Positions 1 to 5,101 of a stretch of 5,101 nt of DNA are shown here, in pieces. A model generated the notes under the pieces. That model was not told the DNA's origin. It saw nothing but the letters and a program-made list of their open reading frames with translations, and made no database searches. The stretch is from assembly GCA_004299545.1 (NCBI GenBank), contig SCRB01000348.1, positions 1-5,101 on the forward strand, in the 5' to 3' direction. The stretch's first letter is position 1. Each line of letters begins with the position of its first letter. This stretch comes from Rhizobiaceae bacterium. GTDB taxonomy: Bacteria; Pseudomonadota; Alphaproteobacteria; Rhizobiales; Rhizobiaceae. A program made the position numbers and the translations under genes.

Positions 1-162
1 CGGAATCCCGTATTGCACCGAAGCATGGAGGATTTCCGCCTCGCAGGGATTGGCCGCCGCCGCAGCCGAAGCGGGCGTTCCCGTGCTAGATATAAAGACC
101 GCGAGACAGGCCGTCGCCGCCCGAAGGCCGGGTGGCCGCGACCTGTGAGTCCTGGTTGCCAT
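1..162 (-). CDS. Exported protein, probable lytic transglycosylase, N-terminal 54 residues (3' end outside window)
   Basis: A frame shifted by one from fliK is open from ATG 162 to the window edge. Its product begins as a signal peptide: Arg-rich residues 4-14, a hydrophobic stretch around LRAATACLAVFI (13-24), and an ASA cut site at 31-33 in an alanine run. The mature part opens with NPCEAEILHASVQYGIP, a helix with YGIP that resembles the beginning of SLT-family lytic transglycosylase domains. The catalytic Glu and later motifs lie beyond the window. From memory, rhizobial loci have a small transglycosylase-like gene after fliK/motD and before a regulator and flgE; that order fits. Its role would be opening peptidoglycan in the periplasm for the flagellar rod. 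Tandem ATGs occur at 165 and 162; I chose 162 because AGGG then sits seven bases upstream, as for two other genes here. The existence of the gene is better supported than its function. Confidence 0.72.
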   Translation of the reverse strand, partial: MATRTHRSRPPGLRAATACLAVFISSTGTPASAAAAANPCEAEILHASVQYGIP

Positions 163-1762
163 CATTTTTCCCTGCATTGCCTTGGGTCGTGCCGCCATGG
201 CCGCCCCCGGAATTGGCCGAAGCCTGAAACGCCGTGTTGCCCTGCGGCTGCCCCGCCGCCTGGCCTGCCCCCGCAGTAGGAGGCGTGGCGCTTCCTCCAT
301 GCCTGATCGTGACGTGGCTGACGTCGAAACCGAGATTGCGTAACGATTTCACGATATCATCCGCATCGCTTGACAAGCGCTGGAGCGCCTCTTCCGTTCG
401 GACTTCGACATCCACCCTGAGTTGCTGGCCAGAGAGATGGAGGTTGGCGGTGACGGTTCCCAGTTCCGCCGGCTGGAGGGCGATCGACAGGGAGCGGACG
501 GGCGCCGCCATGGCCGGTCCATATGGCATGTAAGCTGCCTGGCTCATGGCGGCCGCCCATGTTTGGGGTGTTCCCATCCCCGAAACGAAGGAGGAAGCGG
601 TTTGGCCGAGGATAGGGGCGGTCGTGCCGCCGCTGCCGCCGAAAACCGCCGAGCCCGCCGTTTGCGCCGATCCGGCATTGCGAAGGGTTATCGATGAGGA
701 ACTGTCCGGGTCCCTGCCGCCGTCATGTCCATTCGATCCCGCATTGCCGCCGGTGTCCCTGCCGGACGATTTCGCAGGCGGGGCGGACACCGTCCGGCCT
801 GCTGTGTCGGATGGCGCGGCGGCGTCTGCGCTTGCGCCCGTATTCGGCGAGGGGGACGTGATATCGTCGGCCTTGCCGGTTCCGGCCTTTGTCGTTTGCG
901 GCGCACCCGTGACGATCGGCGGCGTTGCCGGCTGCGGCGTGGAAGCCGTCACCGTGACGCCCTGCAACTTCGCGGAGTGCTGAGGCTGCGCCGTGGCGGC
1001 AACGTCCGTGGGGTGCTTGTCTTGGGCGGGAGTCGGTGTAATTGCCGGTCCTGCGGCGCGTGTGCTCACGGCAGCCGACGGCGCCCCCGAAGCCGCCCCT
1101 GTCGTCGAATGCGCCGGAGATTGGCGCTCTGCCGCGGAAGCCACCGTATCTGCGGGCCTATTGTCGTTTGCCTGGACATCCGTGGTATTCGCATCCGTGT
1201 TGGCTGTAGCGGGAGATGCCCATTTCCGACCCGCGACGATCTCGGTTGCTTCCGTCGTTTGCCCGGCCGATGTGGTCGTGGCCGAGGTCGCCGGCGAGTT
1301 GCCGCCGTCGGATTGTGCGGTATTGGCGGCGACGGCTACGGGTATCCCAAAGAGGATCGCGGAGACATCGACGACGACCGCCTTATGTTTCGGGGCTTCG
1401 AGATCGCTCCTCTTTTCTTTCGTATCCGCCGCTGTTTCCCTGTCTTTGTCCGCAGGGTTCGAGGGGGTGCCATTCAATCCCGATTTGGGCTCGGTCGCCC
1501 GTTTGTCCGATGCATCGAGAGGGAGCGGCGGGGGAGGTTCGTCGCCTGCCCTGTTCTCCGGCGATGTTTCGTCGCTTTGGCGCTCCGACCTTGTCGAAGC
1601 GAGAGTGCTAGAGGAAGAATGCGCCGATTGCCTCGCCCGGCCGCCCGCAGGCTTGTCGAGCAGTTCCGAGAATCCAGCTGCTTTCGCAACCGCGGTTGTA
1701 CCGCCACCCTTCGCGGTGGGCGTGGGCGGTATCAGGGCGGCAGGTGTGATGCCGGAAGTCAT
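86..1762 (-). CDS. fliK: Flagellar hook-length control protein FliK (formerly MotD in rhizobia)
   Basis: The product has 558 residues. About 1-420 is a low-complexity, probably disordered region dominated by Ala, Thr, Ser, Pro, Gly and Asp. Residues 424-490 form the conserved hook-length domain (Flg_hook): LQPAELGTVTANLHL at 429-443 is the usual L-x-P-x-x-LG-x-V start, followed by a strand and a helix ending with LGFDVSHVTIRHGG. The last 68 residues are a Gly/Asn/Gln-rich tail. FliK is exported during hook growth; its flexible N-terminal part measures length and its C-terminal domain contacts FlhB to switch export from hook to filament subunits. The S. meliloti gene at this position was first called motD and later recognised as fliK. 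The ATG at 1762 overlaps the motC stop (ATGA), with AGGA nine bases upstream. The 3' end encloses the start of the next gene. The length of the disordered part and its repeat-free composition are ordinary for FliK. Confidence 0.92.
   Translation of the reverse strand: MTSGITPAALIPPTPTAKGGGTTAVAKAAGFSELLDKPAGGRARQSAHSSSSTLASTRSERQSDETSPENRAGDEPPPPLPLDASDKRATEPKSGLNGTPSNPADKDRETAADTKEKRSDLEAPKHKAVVVDVSAILFGIPVAVAANTAQSDGGNSPATSATTTSAGQTTEATEIVAGRKWASPATANTDANTTDVQANDNRPADTVASAAERQSPAHSTTGAASGAPSAAVSTRAAGPAITPTPAQDKHPTDVAATAQPQHSAKLQGVTVTASTPQPATPPIVTGAPQTTKAGTGKADDITSPSPNTGASADAAAPSDTAGRTVSAPPAKSSGRDTGGNAGSNGHDGGRDPDSSSSITLRNAGSAQTAGSAVFGGSGGTTAPILGQTASSFVSGMGTPQTWAAAMSQAAYMPYGPAMAAPVRSLSIALQPAELGTVTANLHLSGQQLRVDVEVRTEEALQRLSSDADDIVKSLRNLGFDVSHVTIRHGGSATPPTAGAGQAAGQPQGNTAFQASANSGGGHGGTTQGNAGKNDGNQDSQVAATRPSGGDGLSRGLYI
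170..173 (-). promoter_or_regulatory. Ribosome binding site of the overlapping exported gene
   Basis: AGGG inside fliK is seven bases before the ATG at 162 and four before the ATG at 165. It supports a real start within the fliK 3' end and favours the second of the two methionines. Confidence 0.55.
293..493 (-). other. Flg_hook domain-coding segment of fliK
   Basis: This part of fliK encodes residues 424-490, the conserved C-terminal substrate-switch domain. It is the only stretch of the gene with clear family conservation (LQPAELG, then LRNLGFDV), and it is what identifies the gene despite the featureless N-terminal region. Confidence 0.85.
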
Positions 1763-2997
1763 TCGGGCGTTTCCTGAAGAAGTTTGTCTATCGATTGCAG
1801 TTGCTGGTGTGCCTGGCTGACCATTGTCTCAGTCGCCTTTACGGAGGCCAGGTCGGGCTTCGGAGCGGCATTTGCGGTGGGTGGCGGCGTAGCGTTTTTG
1901 TCTGCCGGCGTTTTGGAGGCGCGGGGACGAACGCCTTCAGGCATGGGCGGGCGGGCGCTGACTTCGCGTGCGATATGAAGCGCCGCGTCGCGCAGTTGCC
2001 TGTCGCTCTCGCTCAGCCGGTCCGGATTGATCGCCTGCAATTTGCTGACGATCTCGGCGATATTGCCGGAAGGGATGGAAGCGATACTGGCGTAAAGCCC
2101 TGCTCTCGGATCGGAAGGTACTTCGCTGCCGGTGGCCGGAGGTTCGGCGTGTTTGGACGCGAAGGCGGCCAGTTCGATCCGGCCGGCGAGCGTCCCGGCA
2201 CGCGCGAGGCGCAGATACATGAAACGCTGATGCTGCGCATCCATGTCGGAGACGACCGCCGCGATTGCGTTGATGTCGAGCCCGGGATGGAGCTTCATGA
2301 CACCCGCGACGAAGGAATCGGCGAACTGCCCGGCATAGGGGGAATGAAGAAAGCGGCAAATATATTCATCCGAAACGCGCAGAAAGCGAGCTTTGTCTCC
2401 CAGTTGCGCTGTCAGTGCCATGCTTCGGCGCAATGCCGCTTCCTCGATCAGCGTGCCGGGCGCCAACAGCCTCGCCTGATCGAGCAAGGAAAGGGCGCTT
2501 GCCGGATTTTCGACTGCGAGGACCGAGCCTTTCACCAGCGCCATGAAGGCGCCGAGTTCCGGCTCCTCGGCCAGCGGGTTGACGTTTCGCAATGCAGCGA
2601 TCGCATCCGCGGGATGGCCGTTTATATAAGCCATGACACCCTTGGCGAGAATCCTGTCCGCCGGGCCGACCTTTGCCTTGGCCAGCAATTCGGTGACGGT
2701 CGTCGGGTTGCCGCCGCTCATCGCGTACATCAACAGGGCGCGGAAGTTGCGCTCTTTCGTGAAGGCATCGATGTCCGTCTTTTGCAGCCTTGCGTCGATC
2801 ATCTCCAGAAGCTTGCGCTGCATCGGCATCGCGGCGCTGTCACCGTTGGCGATGCGGTCCTGGATGAGTTGCAGGGAGCGGACCATCTGGTAGGGCTCCA
2901 ATGCGAAATCCTCCGGCGCGCCGGAAGCCGGCGGCAGGCTGGCGGTCAGGAAACCTGCCAGCGCCGCGCAGGTCTTCGCCAGCCGCGCGCGCCGCAT
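1759..2997 (-). CDS. motC: Periplasmic motility protein MotC
   Basis: The gene encodes 412 residues. Residues 1-27 are a signal peptide: an Arg/Lys-rich start, a hydrophobic core around CAALAGFLTASL, and a likely cut near PASGA. The body, to about residue 350, is helix-rich with tetratricopeptide-like character (for example EPYQMVRSLQLIQDRIANGD near its start). A Pro/Ala/Lys linker (about 352-384) and a short amphipathic helix (about 385-408) end the protein. MotC is known from Sinorhizobium meliloti as a periplasmic protein needed for motor function, thought to act with the periplasmic part of MotB. Size, export signal and position directly behind motB agree with this. The start overlaps the motB stop as TAATG; the nearest ribosome-site match, GGAG, is eleven bases away, so translation probably depends on ribosomes finishing motB. 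The name rests on context and overall resemblance, since the family has no short diagnostic motif. Confidence 0.88.
   Translation of the reverse strand: MRRARLAKTCAALAGFLTASLPPASGAPEDFALEPYQMVRSLQLIQDRIANGDSAAMPMQRKLLEMIDARLQKTDIDAFTKERNFRALLMYAMSGGNPTTVTELLAKAKVGPADRILAKGVMAYINGHPADAIAALRNVNPLAEEPELGAFMALVKGSVLAVENPASALSLLDQARLLAPGTLIEEAALRRSMALTAQLGDKARFLRVSDEYICRFLHSPYAGQFADSFVAGVMKLHPGLDINAIAAVVSDMDAQHQRFMYLRLARAGTLAGRIELAAFASKHAEPPATGSEVPSDPRAGLYASIASIPSGNIAEIVSKLQAINPDRLSESDRQLRDAALHIAREVSARPPMPEGVRPRASKTPADKNATPPPTANAAPKPDLASVKATETMVSQAHQQLQSIDKLLQETPE
1772..1775 (-). promoter_or_regulatory. Ribosome binding site of fliK
   Basis: AGGA (within CAGGAAAC) lies nine bases upstream of the ATG at 1762, inside the 3' end of motC, and supports that start. 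Confidence 0.55.
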
Positions 2998-4241
2998 TAT
3001 CCCGCAGGCTCCAGCAGGATCTCGATGCGGCGATTGGCGTCGGCAAAGGGATCGTCCTTGACCTTGAGCTTGCGGTCGGCATAGCCGGTGATGGAGAGGA
3101 CGCGCTTTTCATCGAAGCCCGCCCTGACAAGCATGTAATAGGCGGCCTCGGCGCGCGCCGCGGAAAGCTGCCAATTGTCGTAAGTGCCGCCCTTGAACGG
3201 ACGGGCGTCGGTATAGCCGTTGATGCGTACCAGACCCTTATGGGCCTCGAGCGTTCTGGCGATCTTTTCCATGGCGAGAACGAGTTCCTTGCGCGGCACA
3301 GCCGATCCGATCTCGAACATTCCGTAGTTGAGCTGGTCCGTGACCGAGATCGCTATCCCTTTATCCGTCGCCACGACGCTCAACCCCTGGTAAACCTTGT
3401 CGCTCTTGCCAAATTTCCTGGCGAGTTCCTCACGTATGGCATGGGCTTCCCCCGCCATTTTCGCGGAAACGGCCGCGGCGCTTTCAGCAGGTTCGGCAGG
3501 CTTCGCTTCGGCGGGGGCGAGTCGCGCAACGACTTTCTGTTCCGGCGCAGGAGCCGGCTTTGACTCAGCTTTCGCTTCGGCGGACTTTGAAGGTGCGGAC
3601 GCGCCCGTCTTGCCGGCCGGCGCCGGAAGCGTGGTTTCGATCGCATCCTTCGGCCGATCGACCTGTTCCGACCAGAAATCGGGGGCAAAGGGGTCACGAT
3701 AGGCCTTTCCGCCTGACGCGCCTGTCGCCGGCCCGGCATCCTGTGCACCGCCGTCGCCCTTGGAACTGATGTTCTGTTTGACGCCTGTTTCCCCGGCGAT
3801 CTCCGACAGGACGGCATAAGGATCGGAGAACAGCTTGTCGTTCGAGGCGTGCTTCTCACTGCCTGTATCGGCGGCAGGTTGCTTGTCCTTCACACCCGGC
3901 ATGCCCGGCTTGTCGCCGCCGGTGGGCTTGGAATCATTATTTTCGCTGCCATTCTTCGATGATGCCAGCGGGTCCGTCATGTCGGGATTGTCCAACCCCT
4001 TGCGGCTGGTATTGCGGTCGATCAGCTTGACCGGATTGAAGTAGCTCGCAAGCGCAACCCTCGTCTGTTCGTTGGCTGCATTGATCAGCCACATGACCAG
4101 GAAGAAGCACATCATCGCCGTCATGAAATCGGCGAAGGCGATCTTCCAGACACCGCCGTGATGGGCGTCGTCATCGTCATGGCTGCCACGCCGGACGATG
4201 ATGATCTCCTGTCGCGGCTCGCCGTCGGCTCCGACGTTCAT
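2997..4241 (-). CDS. motB: Flagellar motor stator protein MotB
   Basis: The protein has 414 residues from ATG 4241. A cytoplasmic N terminus with a His/Asp cluster (HDDDDAHH, about residues 21-28) leads into the MotB signature WKIAFADFMTAMM and one membrane helix, about residues 32-55. Asp38 in FADFMTAMM corresponds to E. coli Asp32, the ion-binding residue. The next 30 residues correspond to the plug region. Residues of about 86-258 are a Pro/Ala/Lys/Glu-rich periplasmic linker. Residues of about 259-414 form the OmpA/MotB peptidoglycan-binding domain, with NGYTD at about 341 and NRRIE at about 403. MotB pairs with MotA to drive rotation and anchors the stator to the wall; motA is not in the window. 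At 414 residues it is about 100 longer than enteric MotB, all in the linker. An in-frame ATG at 4271 would add ten residues, but ATG 4241 has GGAGG at seven bases and an ATGA overlap with the upstream stop. Confidence 0.97.
   Translation of the reverse strand: MNVGADGEPRQEIIIVRRGSHDDDDAHHGGVWKIAFADFMTAMMCFFLVMWLINAANEQTRVALASYFNPVKLIDRNTSRKGLDNPDMTDPLASSKNGSENNDSKPTGGDKPGMPGVKDKQPAADTGSEKHASNDKLFSDPYAVLSEIAGETGVKQNISSKGDGGAQDAGPATGASGGKAYRDPFAPDFWSEQVDRPKDAIETTLPAPAGKTGASAPSKSAEAKAESKPAPAPEQKVVARLAPAEAKPAEPAESAAAVSAKMAGEAHAIREELARKFGKSDKVYQGLSVVATDKGIAISVTDQLNYGMFEIGSAVPRKELVLAMEKIARTLEAHKGLVRINGYTDARPFKGGTYDNWQLSAARAEAAYYMLVRAGFDEKRVLSITGYADRKLKVKDDPFADANRRIEILLEPAG
3009..3012 (-). promoter_or_regulatory. 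Weak ribosome binding site of motC
   Basis: GGAG is eleven bases upstream of the ATG at 2997, inside the last codons of motB. The spacing is longer than for the other genes here, in keeping with re-initiation at the TAATG overlap. Confidence 0.4.
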
Positions 4242-4870
4242 GAAAGTGCCTCCATCAAAGAGGCTGACCATTCGCCGAGGCGCGTCTCGAAAACGGTCTC
4301 GTTTATATCGACCGTTATGTCCGTCCCGACGCTTTCCACATGCTCGAGATGGACCGCCCAGTCGCCCAGATTCTCGGCAAGCGCGGCGAACAGGATGTGC
4401 GGGCCCTTGACGCGGATGCGGATCGCCTCGTCATCGGCGGCGGCCTGCCTGATCGTCCTTGCCAGTTCCTCGATGCTGTGCTTGCGGATATCGTCACTGA
4501 CGATGGAACCAAGAATACGCGCGACTGCCGCTCCGGTAAGCGCGGCGATCCGTTCCTCCATTTCATCAAGGCTGGCCAGCATGCGGCCGGCCGCTTCCTT
4601 GCCGGCGGCGGCAAGCGTCTCTTCCCTCTCCCGCTCATGCGCTTCCCGTAGCGAAGCGAGCGTTTCCTGAAAACGCTCTTCCAGCCGGGCAGCGACTTCG
4701 GCTTCGGTTTTTCGGCGTTCGTCGCTCAGCAGGGCGTCGATGTCCATCCGGGCAGGGGATGCCGGCGCGACATGGGCGCCGGGGGCAATGGATACCGCCG
4801 CAATAGATGGAGAACGCCTGCGGTCCGTCTGGCCGAAATCCGTCAGCATGTCGGCGAGTGCGGCGGCCAT
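4238..4870 (-). CDS. FliH-like flagellar export ATPase regulator (divergent)
   Basis: This gene encodes 210 residues, close to the roughly 230 of enteric FliH. Residues 1-42 are low-complexity and probably unstructured. Residues 43-125 are a long charged helix rich in Glu, Arg and Ala (for example RLEERFQETLASLREAHERE), likely coiled coil. Residues 126-210 form a compact alpha/beta domain in which an IRIRVKGP strand, a helix, and VESVGTDITVDIN near the C terminus follow the pattern of the FliH/HrpE/YscL C-terminal domain. FliH dimers hold the ATPase FliI and dock it to the export gate, so a cytoplasmic role at the export apparatus is inferred. The two N-terminal tryptophans that enteric FliH uses to bind FlhA have no counterpart here. 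I chose ATG 4870, which overlaps the fliF stop (TGATG) and has AGGGGG seven bases upstream, over an in-frame ATG at 4894 with no good ribosome site. The family call is from domain layout and context, not a clear motif. Confidence 0.6.
   Translation of the reverse strand: MAAALADMLTDFGQTDRRRSPSIAAVSIAPGAHVAPASPARMDIDALLSDERRKTEAEVAARLEERFQETLASLREAHEREREETLAAAGKEAAGRMLASLDEMEERIAALTGAAVARILGSIVSDDIRKHSIEELARTIRQAAADDEAIRIRVKGPHILFAALAENLGDWAVHLEHVESVGTDITVDINETVFETRLGEWSASLMEALS
4249..4253 (-). promoter_or_regulatory. Ribosome binding site of motB
   Basis: GGAGG stands seven bases before the ATG at 4241 and lies within the 3' end of the fliH-like gene. It is the strongest Shine-Dalgarno match in the window. 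It falls inside the reading frame that would start at 4271, so it argues for the shorter MotB. Confidence 0.8.
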
Positions 4871-5101
4871 CAACTGACCCCCTGCTTTGCCCATTTGCGC
4901 AGGATGAGCGCCGTGCGCTCTTCATTGAGATCGACCATGCGCGCCAGCCTTTCCTGCGGCGCCGGCCTGAGTTTCTGGCGCAACTCGTCCATCGGGTTGC
5001 CCGTGGCGATGCCCGTCGCGGCGCTGTTTCCCGGCAGCGCGATCTGTCCCTCGCCCGCAGGCAGAGCCCTGACATCATCCTGTGCTAGCGTGCCCGCCGG
5101 C
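4870..5101 (-). CDS. fliF: Flagellar MS-ring protein FliF, C-terminal 77 residues (5' end outside window)
   Basis: The frame is open from the window edge to a TGA at 4872-4870 and gives 77 complete codons. The last 40 or so residues form a charged helical segment, RLARMVDLNEERTALILRKW followed by AKQGVS. This has the form of the cytoplasmic FliF tail that binds the switch protein FliG: leucines at helical spacing, an acidic EER cluster, and a terminal LRxW like the IRQW of enteric FliF. The roughly 35 residues before it are rich in Gly, Ala and Pro, as expected for the linker between the second membrane segment and the FliG-binding helix. FliF forms the inner-membrane ring on which the rotor and export gate assemble. 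The stop overlaps the next start by one base. The assignment rests on the tail plus the motility neighbours; the ring-building domains are not visible, so another protein with a similar tail is not fully excluded. Confidence 0.8.
   Translation of the reverse strand, partial: PAGTLAQDDVRALPAGEGQIALPGNSAATGIATGNPMDELRQKLRPAPQERLARMVDLNEERTALILRKWAKQGVS
4878..4883 (-). promoter_or_regulatory. Ribosome binding site of the fliH-like gene
   Basis: AGGGGG lies seven bases upstream of the ATG at 4870, inside the last codons of fliF. It decides the start against the in-frame ATG at 4894, whose upstream bases show no purine-rich match. Confidence 0.65.

Noticed and set aside
94..120. Cys in the hydrophobic core of the left-edge signal peptide (ATAC) as a lipoprotein site
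   Set aside because: The residue three before Cys is Ala rather than Leu, the Cys lies in the middle of the hydrophobic stretch, and a better signal peptidase I site (ASA) follows.
120..132. Small inverted repeat (CCCG, five-base loop, CGGG) near the fliK end as a terminator
   Set aside because: The stem is only four pairs, there is no T run, and it is inside both fliK and the overlapping gene.
725..1820. Two long plus-strand ORFs antisense to the fliK N-terminal region
   Set aside because: They are open because the opposite gene is rich in GC-heavy Ala, Gly and Pro codons. The translations are Arg/Gly/Cys-rich or Val/Ala-rich with no domain, and they overlap each other in two frames.
1795..3084. 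Plus-strand ORF of 429 codons lying antisense to all of motC
   Set aside because: GC-rich shadow of motC. The product is Arg/Gly/Gln-heavy without recognisable domains, no ribosome site was seen, and it runs through the well-supported motC and into the motB end.
4635..5078. Minus-strand ORF of 147 codons in another frame over the fliF end and fliH-like start
   Set aside because: Arg/Ser-rich shadow product; the overlapping fliF and fliH-like frames have family-like sequence and ribosome sites.
1..5101. RNA genes, CRISPR arrays, insertion sequences, sigma-54 or sigma-28 promoters
   Set aside because: Coding sequence covers the whole window; no tandem spaced repeats or terminal inverted repeats were seen by eye, and no convincing promoter motif was found on the transcribed strand.

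Overview
The window is a dense block of flagellar genes from an alphaproteobacterium of the order Hyphomicrobiales (Rhizobiales). Every gene reads on the minus strand, so transcription runs from base 5101 down to base 1. The assignment rests on three things. A motC-type gene lies directly behind motB, and MotC is a periplasmic motor protein described in rhizobia. The hook-length gene behind it is of the rhizobial MotD/FliK kind. The base composition is GC-rich, which also produces long antisense shadow ORFs. The genus cannot be fixed. From memory, fliF a short distance before motB recalls Brucella/Phyllobacteriaceae-like flagellar loci rather than Sinorhizobium or Agrobacterium, where fliF is elsewhere; this was not checked.

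Layout in transcription order: (1) the last 77 codons of a fliF-like gene (MS-ring protein, 5' part outside the window); (2) a 210-residue gene that looks like a divergent fliH (export-ATPase regulator/stator protein); (3) motB, the ion-channel and peptidoglycan-anchoring stator subunit; (4) motC, its periplasmic partner; (5) fliK (motD), the secreted hook-length control protein; (6) the first 54 codons of an exported protein with the N-terminal look of a lytic transglycosylase. The start of this last gene is buried in the 3' end of fliK.

There is no intergenic DNA. The junctions are, in order, a 1-base overlap, a 4-base ATGA, a 1-base TAATG, a 4-base ATGA and a 77-base overlap. Each start has a recognisable, though variable, Shine-Dalgarno sequence inside the preceding gene. 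One polycistronic message with coupled translation is the simplest reading. It would make rotor base (FliF), export (FliH-like), torque generation (MotB, MotC), hook length (FliK) and probably cell-wall remodelling together. No promoter, terminator, RNA gene, mobile element or CRISPR array was found.

No clearly new system is present. The points most worth a second look are the unlabelled FliH-like protein, the hidden overlapping exported gene at the left edge, the corrected motB start, and the long periplasmic linker in MotB, which MotC may engage.
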